DNA from: Leisingera sp. ANG1
GTDB taxonomy: Bacteria; Pseudomonadota; Alphaproteobacteria; Rhodobacterales; Rhodobacteraceae
Direction: 5' to 3'
Assembly (NCBI RefSeq): GCF_000203975.2
Contig: NZ_AFCF02000002.1
Location: forward strand, 84,430-148,429
Length of the DNA stretch: 64,000 bases
How positions within the stretch are numbered: the stretch's first letter is position 1; each line of letters opens with the position of its first letter. The notes beneath the pieces are model-generated. The model was not told the DNA's origin, did no database searches, and saw only the letters and a list, made by a program, of their open reading frames with translations. The translations under genes were made by a program, and so were the position numbers. This document shows positions 44,661-54,005 of the stretch, piece after piece.

Positions 44661-46336
44661 CAGGCCTGCTCCTTATTTTCTTCCAGCCATCCGCGCAGAA
44701 TCTGAACCGTTTCTTCCTGCCGTTCACCGATTAGGCTGCGCAGGCGATCGACGGGATCATCCGTGCTGCCGCCCAGAGCCGGCAGGCCGACGGCCCCCAT
44801 CATGTCACCAGTACCCATTGCCGGCAGTCCGCCGAGAGGCTCAAACTGGCCGGTTTCGTTATTCTCAATTTCGCCATCCAAGGCCAAGCCGGCACCCAAG
44901 TCTGGCGCGGTCATGAAGCCATCTCCGCCCATTCCGGGAAGGCCAGGCAGGGCATCGGGACCCGCACCAGGGGCAGGAAGTGCTGCTGCCGATGCTCCCT
45001 GGTTCGACAGGATCGGCCGAACAACAAAAAGGCCTAGGATCAGGCTAACGATGGCCAGCGCTGCGATTTGAACCAGAGACATGGCGTCAAAGTTGAGCGT
45101 GTCCAGGAAAGAAGAGGTCGCCACAACACCCTGCGGTTCCACGGCAGGCAGTTCCATCGACTTGAGGGTGATTACGTCGCCCCGGTTTTCATCGAAACCG
45201 ACGGCTGCTGAAATCAGCTCCCGCATTGCTGCGAGTTCTTCTTCCGGGCGCGGCTGGAATACTGTTTCCCCTGCGTCGTTAGTGGCGGCGGTGCCATTGA
45301 TCAGAACGGCAACGGTCAGGCGCTTAATCGCGCCGGGGCCGCGCAGAATTTCTTTTTCAGTTTCCGAGATCTCGTAGTTGATTCGCTCCCGGGTCGCGCT
45401 GGTGTTGGCTTTGGATCCCTGGCCCGACGCGGCGTCGCCATCGGGAATATTTGAAGCAACCGTGACTTCCCCGGACTGGTTGGTAGAGGAATCTGCGCGT
45501 TCTTCGACATCGGTGCTGACCGCGACACGGCTTTTGGGGTCCACCAGCTTTTCACGGATCGATTCGGTATCGGTGACGGTTTCCACGCTCACCTCGACAA
45601 CGGCATTGCCCTGGCCAACGCGGGCTTCAACCAGCCTCAAAACCCGCTCGCGAATCGTCTGCGAGCGGTCATCCGTTCCGGCGCCCGCCGCTGCCGTCGC
45701 GTCCGTCGAACCGATCAGAGCGCCATTGGCGTCGATCACGGCCACATTGTCCACGGCCAGGCCGGTAACGGCAGACGAAACCAGGAAACGAATTGCATTG
45801 GCCTGAGCTGGTGTGATCGGCGACCCCAAGGGCACAATTGATACGGATGCCGTGGGTTCAACAGTGCGCTGAAAGGGGTTCGATCCGGTATTGGCAATAT
45901 GCACCCGAGCCTGGCTGACATGCGGGCTGGCAACAATGGTACGGGCCAGTTCGCCTTCTTTCGCGCGCCAATATGCTGCATCGAACATCTGAGAGGTTGT
46001 GCCGAACCCGCTAAGCGAATCAAGCAGTTCGTAACCTTTGCCACCGTTGGCCGGCAGTCCTTCACTGGCCAGTGTCATGCGAAGTTCGTCGCGTTGCGTG
46101 GACGGCACGTAAATAGAGCCGCCGCGCACCTCAAATTGAGTGCCGCGCTGCTCGAGCGACCGCACCACATCTCCGGCCGAGCCGCTTTCCAGCCCGGCGT
46201 AGAGCAGTGTCATTGTTGGCTTGCTTGCCACATGGGACATGGCGATGACGCTAAGAATCATGATTACCGTGGCCCCCACGGCAATCAGACGCTTCCGCAT
46301 GTCCATTTCTGCCCAGACATTCTTGATCTGCTGCAC
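44660..46336 (-). CDS. fliF: Flagellar MS-ring protein FliF
   Basis: A 558-residue inner-membrane ring protein. The first membrane helix is about residues 17-37 (LIAVGATVIMILSVIAMSHV). The periplasmic ring-building motifs are conserved: TTSQMFDAAYWRAKEGELAR, then VSQARVHIANTGSNPFQRTV and TRERINYEISETEKEILRGP. A second membrane helix (LVQIAALAIVSLILGLFVVR) is followed by a Gly/Pro/Leu-rich cytoplasmic tail ending LIGERQEETVQILRGWLEEN, the FliG-binding segment. I choose the GTG at 46336 because GGAGGTTAAT sits just upstream; the longer frame starts with a TTG and lacks a good site. It shares its upstream region with fliL and heads a four-gene operon. Confidence 0.94.
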   Translation of the reverse strand: MQQIKNVWAEMDMRKRLIAVGATVIMILSVIAMSHVASKPTMTLLYAGLESGSAGDVVRSLEQRGTQFEVRGGSIYVPSTQRDELRMTLASEGLPANGGKGYELLDSLSGFGTTSQMFDAAYWRAKEGELARTIVASPHVSQARVHIANTGSNPFQRTVEPTASVSIVPLGSPITPAQANAIRFLVSSAVTGLAVDNVAVIDANGALIGSTDATAAAGAGTDDRSQTIRERVLRLVEARVGQGNAVVEVSVETVTDTESIREKLVDPKSRVAVSTDVEERADSSTNQSGEVTVASNIPDGDAASGQGSKANTSATRERINYEISETEKEILRGPGAIKRLTVAVLINGTAATNDAGETVFQPRPEEELAAMRELISAAVGFDENRGDVITLKSMELPAVEPQGVVATSSFLDTLNFDAMSLVQIAALAIVSLILGLFVVRPILSNQGASAAALPAPGAGPDALPGLPGMGGDGFMTAPDLGAGLALDGEIENNETGQFEPLGGLPAMGTGDMMGAVGLPALGGSTDDPVDRLRSLIGERQEETVQILRGWLEENKEQA

Positions 46337-46394
46337 ATTAACCTCCGTCGCACCGGCGTTCTCTCCGGCATGCAACCGTTTTGACGGATCGGCC

Positions 46395-46409
46395 TTAACA
46401 TTCGGTTAG
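46395..46409. promoter_or_regulatory. CtrA-like box in the fliF/fliL divergent promoter
   Basis: TTAA-CATTCGG-TTAG matches seven of eight conserved CtrA bases with the right spacer. It lies 58 nt from the fliF start and 46 nt from the fliL start, so one site could serve both operons. Confidence 0.6.
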
Positions 46410-46455
46410 TTCCTCGCAGGTTATGAAGAGGCTGCACGACGTTTTAGGGATAGCC

Positions 46456-46980
46456 ATGACAGATGCTGCAGTAGATATCGAAGCAGATGCCCCGGCCAAG
46501 AAAGGCAAATTGCCCCTCATCATTGGGGCGGTGCTGGCTTTGGCGGGCGCGGGCGGCGGATTCTTTGCCGTTCAGTCAGGCCTTCTTCCCTTTGGTCAGA
46601 AAGCGGCACCAGAACCGGTGCACGCGGCCGAAGTGGCGCCAGAAGGCGTGGACACGGGCGAGACGGCGGAGGATATCGCCAATCTCGCCTTTATCGAAAT
46701 GGACCCGATTGTGATTACCCTGCGCAAAGCCAGCGGTTTGAGGCATTTGAGGTTCCGTGCGCAACTTGAGGTCGGCCTGGCGCACCAGGCTGAGGTCGAA
46801 AGAGTCCTCCCGCGGGTTGTCGATGTCCTGAACAGCTACCTGAGAGCACTGGAGCTAGAGGATCTTTCTGATCCGATGGCGCTGCCGAAACTGCGGGCAC
46901 AGATGCTGCGGCGGATCAATATTGCCACCGGCCAGGGCCGGGTGCGTGATCTGCTGATCATGGATTTCGTACTGAACTAG
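46456..46980 (+). CDS. fliL: Flagellar basal body-associated protein FliL
   Basis: 174 residues. A short cytoplasmic tail, one membrane helix (about 18-40, LPLIIGAVLALAGAGGGFFA) and a periplasmic FliL domain (FIEMDPIVITLRKASGLRHL, LRAQMLRRINIATGQGRVRD). FliL rings around the stator and helps load it. The frame is open from 46423; the ATG at 46456 follows TAGGGATAGCC. It heads the long operon fliL to the FliJ-like gene. A second FliL homologue lies at 56340-56837. Confidence 0.93.
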   Translation: MTDAAVDIEADAPAKKGKLPLIIGAVLALAGAGGGFFAVQSGLLPFGQKAAPEPVHAAEVAPEGVDTGETAEDIANLAFIEMDPIVITLRKASGLRHLRFRAQLEVGLAHQAEVERVLPRVVDVLNSYLRALELEDLSDPMALPKLRAQMLRRINIATGQGRVRDLLIMDFVLN

Positions 46981-46989
46981 GAGGACAGG

Positions 46990-47436
46990 ATGGACATTAT
47001 TGCTGATATCCTGCTTGCAGCCGGAGCGCTGGGTGCCGGATTCTACTGTCTGGTGCTGTCGCGCCGGCTGAAGCGGTTCAATGACCTGGAAAAAGGTGTG
47101 GGCGGTGCGGTTGCCGTTCTGTCTGCGCAGGTTGATGACCTGAACAAATCGCTGCAATCGGCCCAGCAGGTGTCGGACGGATCCAGCAAGGCGCTGCAGC
47201 AGCTGACGGGCCGAGCCGAATCGGTGGCCCAGCGGTTGGAGCTTATGATGGCTTCCATGCATGACATTCCAGACACAGGCGCTGCACCGGCTGCGGCCGC
47301 AACTGCAGCGGAGGACGAGGCGATGGCAACTGCCTATGAAGCTGACCCGCAGCCCGCTGCCGAGACGCAGGAAGAACCCAAATCTTCCGGCTTGATGTTT
47401 GTGCGTCACAACCGCAGCCAGAACCGGGTGGCGTGA
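46990..47436 (+). CDS. Membrane-anchored flagellar-operon protein, DUF6468-type
   Basis: 148 residues. One N-terminal membrane helix (IIADILLAAGALGAGFYCLV) is followed by a coiled-coil segment (RLKRFNDLEKGVGGAVAVLS, VDDLNKSLQSAQQVSDGSSK) and an Ala/Glu-rich acidic tail ending GLMFVRHNRSQNRVA. This fits a domain (DUF6468) found in alphaproteobacterial flagellar operons; its role is unknown. It lies 9 nt after fliL, and its stop overlaps the next start. The conserved position between fliL and the MotE-like gene suggests a stator or basal-body accessory role, which is inference. Confidence 0.75.
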   Translation: MDIIADILLAAGALGAGFYCLVLSRRLKRFNDLEKGVGGAVAVLSAQVDDLNKSLQSAQQVSDGSSKALQQLTGRAESVAQRLELMMASMHDIPDTGAAPAAAATAAEDEAMATAYEADPQPAAETQEEPKSSGLMFVRHNRSQNRVA

Positions 47437-48050
47437 TGGCGAAGGCGGTAAAGAAGACCAAACGCTTCAGGCGCAGCGGAACGCTGATGATGCTGGCACT
47501 GCTGCTGATGGGCTCTGCTGTTGTGCGGTTGGGGCTTGAAGCAGGACCGGCTATCGCTCGAGAGGTGGCGAGCCTGAACGAAAGTGGCCAGAAAGAGGCC
47601 GCGCACAAAGGTGAGCCGCATCGTGATGCAATGCCTACCTCTGCAGAACTGCAGACCATGCTGGCTGCGTTTCAGCAGAGGGAAGAGGTCTTGGCCGCCC
47701 GGGAGGCGGAAATCCAGGACCGGATGAAAGCGCTGGAAATAGCCGATCAGGCAATCGAGAAGAAACTGGCCGCTCTGGAGCAGGCAGAAGAAAACCTGCG
47801 CGCCACCTTGGCGCTTGCGGATGGTGCGACAGAGGCGGATGTAACCCGGTTGACCACGGTCTACGAGCAAATGAAGCCTAAAGAAGCATCCGCGTTGTTT
47901 GAGGAAATGGACCCGGCCTTTGCGGCTGGTTTCCTGGCCCGGATGCAACCTGAGGCCGCAGCTGGAATCATGGCCGGTCTCAGCCCTGAAGCCGCCTATA
48001 CTATCAGCGTGGTGCTGGCCGGCCGCAACGGTTCCGTGCCCAAGGAGTAA
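47436..48050 (+). CDS. MotE-like flagellar chaperone (MgtE intracellular N-domain-like)
   Basis: 204 residues. An N-terminal signal or anchor helix (LMMLALLLMGSAVVRLGLEA) is followed by a long coiled coil (about residues 80-125, EEVLAAREAEIQDRMKALEI) and a C-terminal domain VYEQMKPKEASALFEEMDPA plus FLARMQPEAAAGIMAGLSPE. That C-terminal pattern is the MgtE-N-like domain of MotE, a periplasmic chaperone for the MotC motility protein in Sinorhizobium. It overlaps the DUF6468 gene by one base. No motC is seen here, so the partner may be MotB or another protein. Confidence 0.82.
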   Translation: MAKAVKKTKRFRRSGTLMMLALLLMGSAVVRLGLEAGPAIAREVASLNESGQKEAAHKGEPHRDAMPTSAELQTMLAAFQQREEVLAAREAEIQDRMKALEIADQAIEKKLAALEQAEENLRATLALADGATEADVTRLTTVYEQMKPKEASALFEEMDPAFAAGFLARMQPEAAAGIMAGLSPEAAYTISVVLAGRNGSVPKE

Positions 48051-48065
48051 CTTGGGCGCGACGGC

Positions 48066-48080
48066 TTAGTCTTTCCTTAG
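48066..48080 (+). promoter_or_regulatory. CtrA-like box upstream of motA
   Basis: TTAG-TCTTTCC-TTAG: six of eight consensus bases, correct spacing, 48 nt before the motA start. The same bases overlap a small hairpin (AGTCTTTCC/GGAAGACT, 48068-48087), so a processing or attenuation site is an alternative. Confidence 0.4.
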
Positions 48081-48128
48081 GAAGACTCACCTAAACTAAT
48101 AAAAACCAACGAAATTCGGAGTGGACCT

Positions 48129-48998
48129 ATGATCGGGATTGTAGGCATTGTGGTGATCTTTGCCATGGTGTTCGGCGGATACCTTCTGGCCGGCGGCAAG
48201 ATGGCGATCATTCTGAAGTCGCTGCCGTTTGAGATGATGATGATTGGCGGTGCCGCGGTCGGGGCGTTCCTGATTGCCAATGACATGGGGGGCGTCAAAC
48301 ACACTCTCAAGGACATCGGCAAGGTGTTCAAAGGCCCCAAATGGAAGCCGGATGACTACCGCGACCTGCTGTGCCTGCTGTTTGCTCTGATCCGCATCGC
48401 CCGGGCAAATCCGGTTGAAGTGGAACAGCATATCGAGGACCCGGAGAATTCCTCAGTCTTCAACAAGTACCCCAAGATCCTGGCCGACAAGGAGGCCGTG
48501 AACCTGATCTGCGACACAATGCGTTCGGCCTCGATGAATTACGACGATCCGCATCAGGTCGAAGAGGTGCTGGAAAAGCGGATGGAAGCAAATCTGCATC
48601 ATGCGCTGCACTCAAGCCACGCCTTGCAAACTATGGCTGACGGCCTGCCGGCGCTTGGAATTGTTGCGGCGGTTTTGGGTGTGATCAAGACCATGGGGTC
48701 AATTGACCAGCCGCCCGAGGTGCTGGGTAAGCTGATCGGCGGTGCTCTGGTTGGCACGTTCCTTGGGGTTTTCCTGTCTTACGGCCTTGTTGCCCCTTTC
48801 GCAGGTAAAGTGAAGGCCGTGGTCGAGGAAGACTCACACTTTTATCAGCTGATCCGAGAGGTTCTGGTTGCCAATCTTCACAACCACGCAGCGGCGATCT
48901 GCATTGAGGTCGGCCGTCAGAATACGCCCTCGCATTTCCGGCCCGGCTTCTCGGAACTTGAAGAAGCTCTCAAATCGGTGAAACAGGACGCAGCATGA
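48129..48998 (+). CDS. motA: Flagellar stator protein MotA
   Basis: A 289-residue proton-channel subunit with four membrane helices: two at the N-terminus (IGIVGIVVIFAMVFGGYLLA, then MMMIGGAAVGAFLIANDMGG) and two after the cytoplasmic loop (GLPALGIVAAVLGVIKTMGS, LIGGALVGTFLGVFLSYGLV). The proline in IDQPPEV and the charged loop residues that contact FliG are in the expected places. A GGAGTGGACCT site precedes the ATG. Its stop overlaps the start of the 827-residue unknown gene (ATGA). It is separated from motB, an unusual but known arrangement in alphaproteobacteria. Confidence 0.96.
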   Translation: MIGIVGIVVIFAMVFGGYLLAGGKMAIILKSLPFEMMMIGGAAVGAFLIANDMGGVKHTLKDIGKVFKGPKWKPDDYRDLLCLLFALIRIARANPVEVEQHIEDPENSSVFNKYPKILADKEAVNLICDTMRSASMNYDDPHQVEEVLEKRMEANLHHALHSSHALQTMADGLPALGIVAAVLGVIKTMGSIDQPPEVLGKLIGGALVGTFLGVFLSYGLVAPFAGKVKAVVEEDSHFYQLIREVLVANLHNHAAAICIEVGRQNTPSHFRPGFSELEEALKSVKQDAA

Positions 48999-51478
48999 TC
49001 TGGCGAGCATTTGCCATTGCAGCCGTTCTTCTGACGGCAGGCACTGCCCAAGCGCAAACAATCGTAACCCGCTCAGGCGAGCACAAGGGGTTCACGCGCC
49101 TGGTGATGCGGCTGCCGAACGGCGCGGACTGGTCGCTGACGCAAAGCGGCATGACGGCCACGGTGAATATTGATGCTCCAGAGGCTGTTTTTGACACCTC
49201 TCGAGTGTTCAATCTTATTCCCCGCACAAGATTGCAATCTTTAGCTCAAAATGGTCCAGGCAAGCCACTGCGGTTGCAGTTGGGTTGCGATTGCTCTGTT
49301 ACGTCATACGTTCAAAAAGACGGTTATCTGGTGGTAGATATCCGCGACGGCGGCAAACCGGCGCGAACGCCGCAGTTTCGTTCTGCCGCAGGTGTTTTGC
49401 CGCTCACCACTCCGGCACCGCGGTCCGGCTACCGGTTTGGGTTTACCCAATCGGCTGCTGCGGATGCACGTCTGGCGCTGGAACTAGCGGCGGCGGTAGC
49501 CAGGAAACAGGACGGAGTACAATTGGCTCCGCCGCAAAATGGATCTGCTCCGGAAGTTTCGGGGTCGGCCTCTACCACTGCACTGGCGCCCGGTGCCGGG
49601 CAAATGGATGTGGAACTGCCTTTGTACGGCGGTCAAGCACCCGTAGAAGAAGCAGATGCAGAATCAGATGCCGTAGTTGAGGCTGAAACGGTTCCTGCCG
49701 GTCTCCCCGAAACCGCCTTGCTGCTGGACATGGAGGAGTCGGAACGCGCCGCTGTTGTGGGCAAATCCGAACAACGCTTGTTGCAACAGATTGGCCGGGC
49801 GGCCAATCAAGGTCTGCTGACAGTAGCGGTAGATGAGCTTTCGGTTGCGGTCACGTCTTCCGGGCTAGACCCGCTCAGCGGTGCTGACCGGCCGCTCAAT
49901 CCGCTTGACCACATTTCCGTAACCTCGGCAATTGACCGAGAAACCGGACTGATCGCAGCTCTGTCTGATGCCAGCAACGAGGCGTCACACTGCCTCAAGA
50001 ATCAGGATGTTGCCATCCAGACTTGGGGTAATGAAAGTCCCTTTGCGGACCAACTCTCGCCGTTGCGCAGTGCTCTTGTCCAGGAATTCGATGATGTAAA
50101 TCCGGCAAGCGTTCATGCACTTGCCAGGCTCTATCTGTTTTTCAGCTTCGGGGCCGAGGCCCGTTTGATCATGACCATCCTGCCCCCTGAACAGCAGGAA
50201 AGCTCTGAAGTGTCTGTACTGAACACCATGGCGAAGCTGATGGATGGCATCGCGTTGCCGGTTAATCATGTGTTTTCCGGCCAGCAGGGTTGTGAAGGGG
50301 ACAGCGCCTTGTGGGGGGCCTTGGCTGACGGCGCGGTCAAGAAAAGCGCCAATACCGACGCCATTCAGCAAGCGTTCTCCAAACTGCCGATCCATCTTCG
50401 TGTGCATCTGGGGCCGCGGCTCAGCAAGATGTTTGCCGAAGCTGGGAACCACCACATCGCTGAAGCAGTGCTGCGGGCGGTTGACCGGACAGGTGTTGAA
50501 GAGGTTCCGGAGATCAATCTGGCTGAAGCGGCGATTGCAGAGCTGGAAGGCGACAGCGAGAAGATGGCTGAGGAACTGACCAGCGAAGTGGCCGAGAGGA
50601 CAGGCAACGCCCCGGAAGCTCTCATTGACTTGGTGGCGCTGAGCGTAAAGGAGCGGAAAGCTCTTTCACCCGATGTACCGGACCTGATCGCCTCTTATGA
50701 GCTCGAACACCGCGAAACGGAGCTTGGTGCGGAACTGCGCCGCTCTCTGGTATCCTCCCTGGCATTGATGGGGCAGTTCCACGAAGCCTTCCAGGAACTG
50801 CAAGGGGTGTCCGAGAGGGACGGGCCAAATGCGCGCGCAGCGGCGCTAGAGCCGTTGATGCTGTTGCTGGCTGAACGTGCGGATGATGTGACATTCCTGC
50901 AGTACTCTCTGGTTTTTGCTAAGCAGGCAACACCAGCTGAGGCTGCGCCAGTGGCTGCTCAGGTGTCACGCCGGCTTCTTGATCTTGGCTTTGCGCAACA
51001 GGCACAGGAGCTTCTTACGAAGCTTGCTCTGGAGCCGGAAAATGAAACCCGCCGCCTGCTGATGGCGGAGGCCGCATTGGTGCTGGAAAAACCGCATCGG
51101 GCGCTTGTTGAACTGATGGGGTTGGAAGGGTCGGCCGCCAATCATATGCGGGCTCAAGCCTTGTGGCGGAACGGTGAATACGGCCGAGCCGGTGAGTACC
51201 TGCTGGCCGAAGAGGAAGCCGACGCGGCTGCCCGCGGTTTCTGGCATTCAGAAAACCTGAGCGCCATTGAAACCATCGAAGAAGAATCTGCTGTGCCGTT
51301 TGGGGCCGTTGCATCTGTCACAACACAGATCGGAGAGACTGCACAGGATCCTGTCGGTTTGACGCCGCTGGCTCACGCTAGGGCACTGGTAGAAAGCAGC
51401 GAAGGCACGCGCGGGGGCATTGCGGACCTGCTGGACCAAGTCGGTACAGGTCTGGAGAAACCAACTGACAATCAGTGA
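48995..51478 (+). CDS. Large periplasmic protein of unknown function in the flagellar operon
   Basis: 827 residues. A signal peptide (IWRAFAIAAVLLTAGTAQA-Q) is followed by a beta domain of about 100 residues (SGEHKGFTRLVMRLPNGADW, then KPLRLQLGCDCSVTSYVQKD and GYLVVDIRDGG) that resembles AMIN-type domains. After a low-complexity acidic linker (EEADAESDAVVEAETVPAG) the remaining 550 residues are helical and TPR-like (QAFSKLPIHLRVHLGPRLSK, FHEAFQELQGVSER, RALVELMGLEGSAA). It overlaps motA by 4 nt and precedes flhA, so it is probably needed for motor assembly or stator anchoring in the periplasm. I recognise no characterised homologue. Confidence 0.8.
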   Translation: MIWRAFAIAAVLLTAGTAQAQTIVTRSGEHKGFTRLVMRLPNGADWSLTQSGMTATVNIDAPEAVFDTSRVFNLIPRTRLQSLAQNGPGKPLRLQLGCDCSVTSYVQKDGYLVVDIRDGGKPARTPQFRSAAGVLPLTTPAPRSGYRFGFTQSAAADARLALELAAAVARKQDGVQLAPPQNGSAPEVSGSASTTALAPGAGQMDVELPLYGGQAPVEEADAESDAVVEAETVPAGLPETALLLDMEESERAAVVGKSEQRLLQQIGRAANQGLLTVAVDELSVAVTSSGLDPLSGADRPLNPLDHISVTSAIDRETGLIAALSDASNEASHCLKNQDVAIQTWGNESPFADQLSPLRSALVQEFDDVNPASVHALARLYLFFSFGAEARLIMTILPPEQQESSEVSVLNTMAKLMDGIALPVNHVFSGQQGCEGDSALWGALADGAVKKSANTDAIQQAFSKLPIHLRVHLGPRLSKMFAEAGNHHIAEAVLRAVDRTGVEEVPEINLAEAAIAELEGDSEKMAEELTSEVAERTGNAPEALIDLVALSVKERKALSPDVPDLIASYELEHRETELGAELRRSLVSSLALMGQFHEAFQELQGVSERDGPNARAAALEPLMLLLAERADDVTFLQYSLVFAKQATPAEAAPVAAQVSRRLLDLGFAQQAQELLTKLALEPENETRRLLMAEAALVLEKPHRALVELMGLEGSAANHMRAQALWRNGEYGRAGEYLLAEEEADAAARGFWHSENLSAIETIEEESAVPFGAVASVTTQIGETAQDPVGLTPLAHARALVESSEGTRGGIADLLDQVGTGLEKPTDNQ

Positions 51479-51911
51479 TCTGAGCAGATTTGATGGATTT
51501 CGGCGGCCGTCTCACCCAGGGGCGGCCGCTGACAATTCTGCTAACACTTTGTCAACTGGTGGCCGGTAACGTCACAAGCGGGTGAATCCTGACTTGGAAC
51601 GGGCAGAATGCCAGACAACAAAAATATTAGTTGCCCGCATGGGCCGATTCCGCGCGCAGCAGGCGCAGCCACCGGCTTAGCGTGCACGCATGTGCAAACT
51701 CTCTACACAGCAATTCTGCAGAACTCCTGGTTGGCTGCCTGGGCTGTATTTGCCGCTCGCCTATTGCCGCAGTCAGCCAACAGCATTTTTCCTGTGCTTG
51801 TGCTGAGAGCGTTTCTGGGAGGTTTTGACGATACGCCGTCCGTCCGGCCGGCCAGAACGCGAAACCACGCCTTCACCCGATCCAGTAGGACAAAATTGCG
51901 GGGCGTGACCA
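51479..51911. other. Long leader region before flhA
   Basis: 433 nt inside an otherwise tightly packed operon. A weak CtrA-like element (CTAA-N7-TCAA, 51541-51555) is followed by an open frame at 51608-51919 (ATG, 103 codons, GGAACGGG upstream) whose stop overlaps the flhA start. The predicted peptide has no recognisable domain. It could be a translated leader or chance. Confidence 0.35.
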
Positions 51912-54005
51912 TTGCCTAAATTGACTACAGAACAACTTTTCAGCCCAACGGTCCTCCTGGCGCTGGCGCTGATGGCGATCATTGTGATGATGATCCTCCC
52001 TATGCCGGCCTGGGTGCTGGACGTGGGTCTGGCGGCATCCTTTGCACTGGCAATTTTGATTTTCACCATCACACTGTTCATCGAGCGGCCTTTGGATTTT
52101 TCTTCGTTTCCGACGATCCTGCTGGCTTCTCTGATGCTTCGGTTGTCGTTGAATGTGTCTTCAACCAAGCTGATCATTGGCCAGGGGCACTCGGGGACTG
52201 ATGCGGCAGGCAACGTTATCGAAGGCTTCGCACAGTTTGTCATGGGCGGAAGTGTTTTCCTCGGTCTTGTGGTGTTTGGCGTATTGCTGATCGTTAACTT
52301 CATGGTGATCACCAAGGGTGCGGCGCGGATGGCCGAAGTGGGCGCCCGCTTTGCTCTGGACGGGATGCCGGGTAAGCAATTGGCGATTGATGCTGACATG
52401 TCGGCGGGGGCAATCGACCACCAGACTGCCAAGGAGCGCCGAGAGCGCGATCAGCAGGAAACCACGTTCTTCGGCTCGCTGGACGGTGCCTCGAAGTTCG
52501 TCAAGGGTGATGCAGTTGCCGGTCTGCTGATCACTCTGCTGAACCTTGTGATGGGGTTGATCATGGGCGTTCTGGTCCATGGCATGCCGGTCGGCAGCGC
52601 GTTTGAGACTTACGCCATTCTGACCGTGGGCGACGGTTTGGTGTCGCAGATCCCGTCAGTGATCATCTCCATCGCCGCTGCCCTTCTGTTGGCTCGCGGC
52701 GGCACAACCGGCGCCACCGACATCGCACTTTTCGATCAGTTCGGCCGCCACCCAGCCGCGCTGACCACTGTTGCGGTTTTGATGGGTCTGTTTGCACTGG
52801 TTCCCGGTTTGCCGTTTCTGCCTTTCGTGACAGGCGGTGGCGTATTGGGTTTCATCGCGTTCCGAATGGCCAAGAAAAAGATGAATGATGCCGAGGCTGA
52901 GATCGAGGAGAAGATCGAAGAAGCCTCTGATCCTGCGGCATCGCGGCCGCTCGGTGATATTCTGGACCTGGACGACCTTCACCTGGAGTTCTCGCCTGAT
53001 CTTGTGAGCATGGTTTTGGATGCAGGCACTGGGCTGGACGCACGGATCGCCAATATGCGGTCCCATATCGCCACAACTTTTGGCCTTATCCTTCCAGAAA
53101 TCCGGCTTACGGATCAGCATGAACTGGAAAGGGGCACATATGTGATCAAAGTTCAGGGTGTTGAACAGGTGCGCGGCACGCTGCATCCAGACATGGTTCT
53201 GGCACTGATGCCAGACAACCACGAAGCACTGCCGCCCGGAACTGACGTGACTGAGCCGGTTTACGGCGCGCCGGCCCGTTGGATCTCTTCTAAGTCGCAG
53301 GAACAGGCGGCGCTGGCCGGCGCCACAGTTGTCACCCCGCCGGAAATCCTGGCCACTCATCTGCTGGAGATTATCAAGCAGAACTTCTCCCGCCTGTTGA
53401 CGCTCAAGTCACTGCGCCGCCTGCTCGACGAGATGACGCAGTTGTCCGATGGCTTCCGGGCAGAGGCGAACCGCAAACTTCTGGATGCTCTGGTGCCGGA
53501 AAAGGTGCCGATGGATACACTGCATGCGGTGTTGCGGCTGCTGCTCGAGGAGCGGGTTTCGATCCGCAATATGCCGTTGATCCTTGAATCGATTGCCGAG
53601 GCGCGGATGCACACCACACAGCCGGAACTGATCTGCGAGCATGTGCGCCAGCGTCTGGGGTTCCAGCTGGTTGCAGAAATGAAGCGCGAGGACGGCACCA
53701 TTCCATTGATCCAGCTGGCGCCGGAGTGGGAAGACAAGTTTTCGACTTACCAAGTGGACGCGCAGGGTGCGGGGCTGGATATCGCCTTGCCGCCTGACTT
53801 GTTCAACCTGCTTGCCGATGGGCTGAGCGACAAGCTGGGCTCAATCACCGATCAGGGGATTTTTGCTGCGGTTGTGACTTCTACACGCCGCCGCCGGTAC
53901 CTGAAGACGATTCTGAAATCGCGTGGAATCACCAACCCAGTTCTGTCGTTCGAGGAAATCGGTCTCGAGGCGCGGCCGGCTTTGGTTGGGATGGTCCAGG
54001 CATGA
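51912..54005 (+). CDS. flhA: Flagellar export apparatus protein FlhA
   Basis: A 697-residue export-gate protein. Eight membrane helices occupy residues 1 to about 320 (PTVLLALALMAIIVMMILPM; SSFPTILLASLMLRLSLNVS, a hallmark; VMVITKGAARMAEVGARFAL-like FHIPEP region, MVITKGAARMAEVGARFALD). The C-terminal cytoplasmic domain binds chaperones and forms a nonameric ring (LLDEMTQLSDGFRAEANRKL, MPLILESIAEARMHTTQPEL). The start is a TTG: an in-frame TGA at 51906-51908 rules out any earlier start, and GGGG lies upstream. It overlaps fliR by 4 nt. Confidence 0.96.
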   Translation: MPKLTTEQLFSPTVLLALALMAIIVMMILPMPAWVLDVGLAASFALAILIFTITLFIERPLDFSSFPTILLASLMLRLSLNVSSTKLIIGQGHSGTDAAGNVIEGFAQFVMGGSVFLGLVVFGVLLIVNFMVITKGAARMAEVGARFALDGMPGKQLAIDADMSAGAIDHQTAKERRERDQQETTFFGSLDGASKFVKGDAVAGLLITLLNLVMGLIMGVLVHGMPVGSAFETYAILTVGDGLVSQIPSVIISIAAALLLARGGTTGATDIALFDQFGRHPAALTTVAVLMGLFALVPGLPFLPFVTGGGVLGFIAFRMAKKKMNDAEAEIEEKIEEASDPAASRPLGDILDLDDLHLEFSPDLVSMVLDAGTGLDARIANMRSHIATTFGLILPEIRLTDQHELERGTYVIKVQGVEQVRGTLHPDMVLALMPDNHEALPPGTDVTEPVYGAPARWISSKSQEQAALAGATVVTPPEILATHLLEIIKQNFSRLLTLKSLRRLLDEMTQLSDGFRAEANRKLLDALVPEKVPMDTLHAVLRLLLEERVSIRNMPLILESIAEARMHTTQPELICEHVRQRLGFQLVAEMKREDGTIPLIQLAPEWEDKFSTYQVDAQGAGLDIALPPDLFNLLADGLSDKLGSITDQGIFAAVVTSTRRRRYLKTILKSRGITNPVLSFEEIGLEARPALVGMVQA

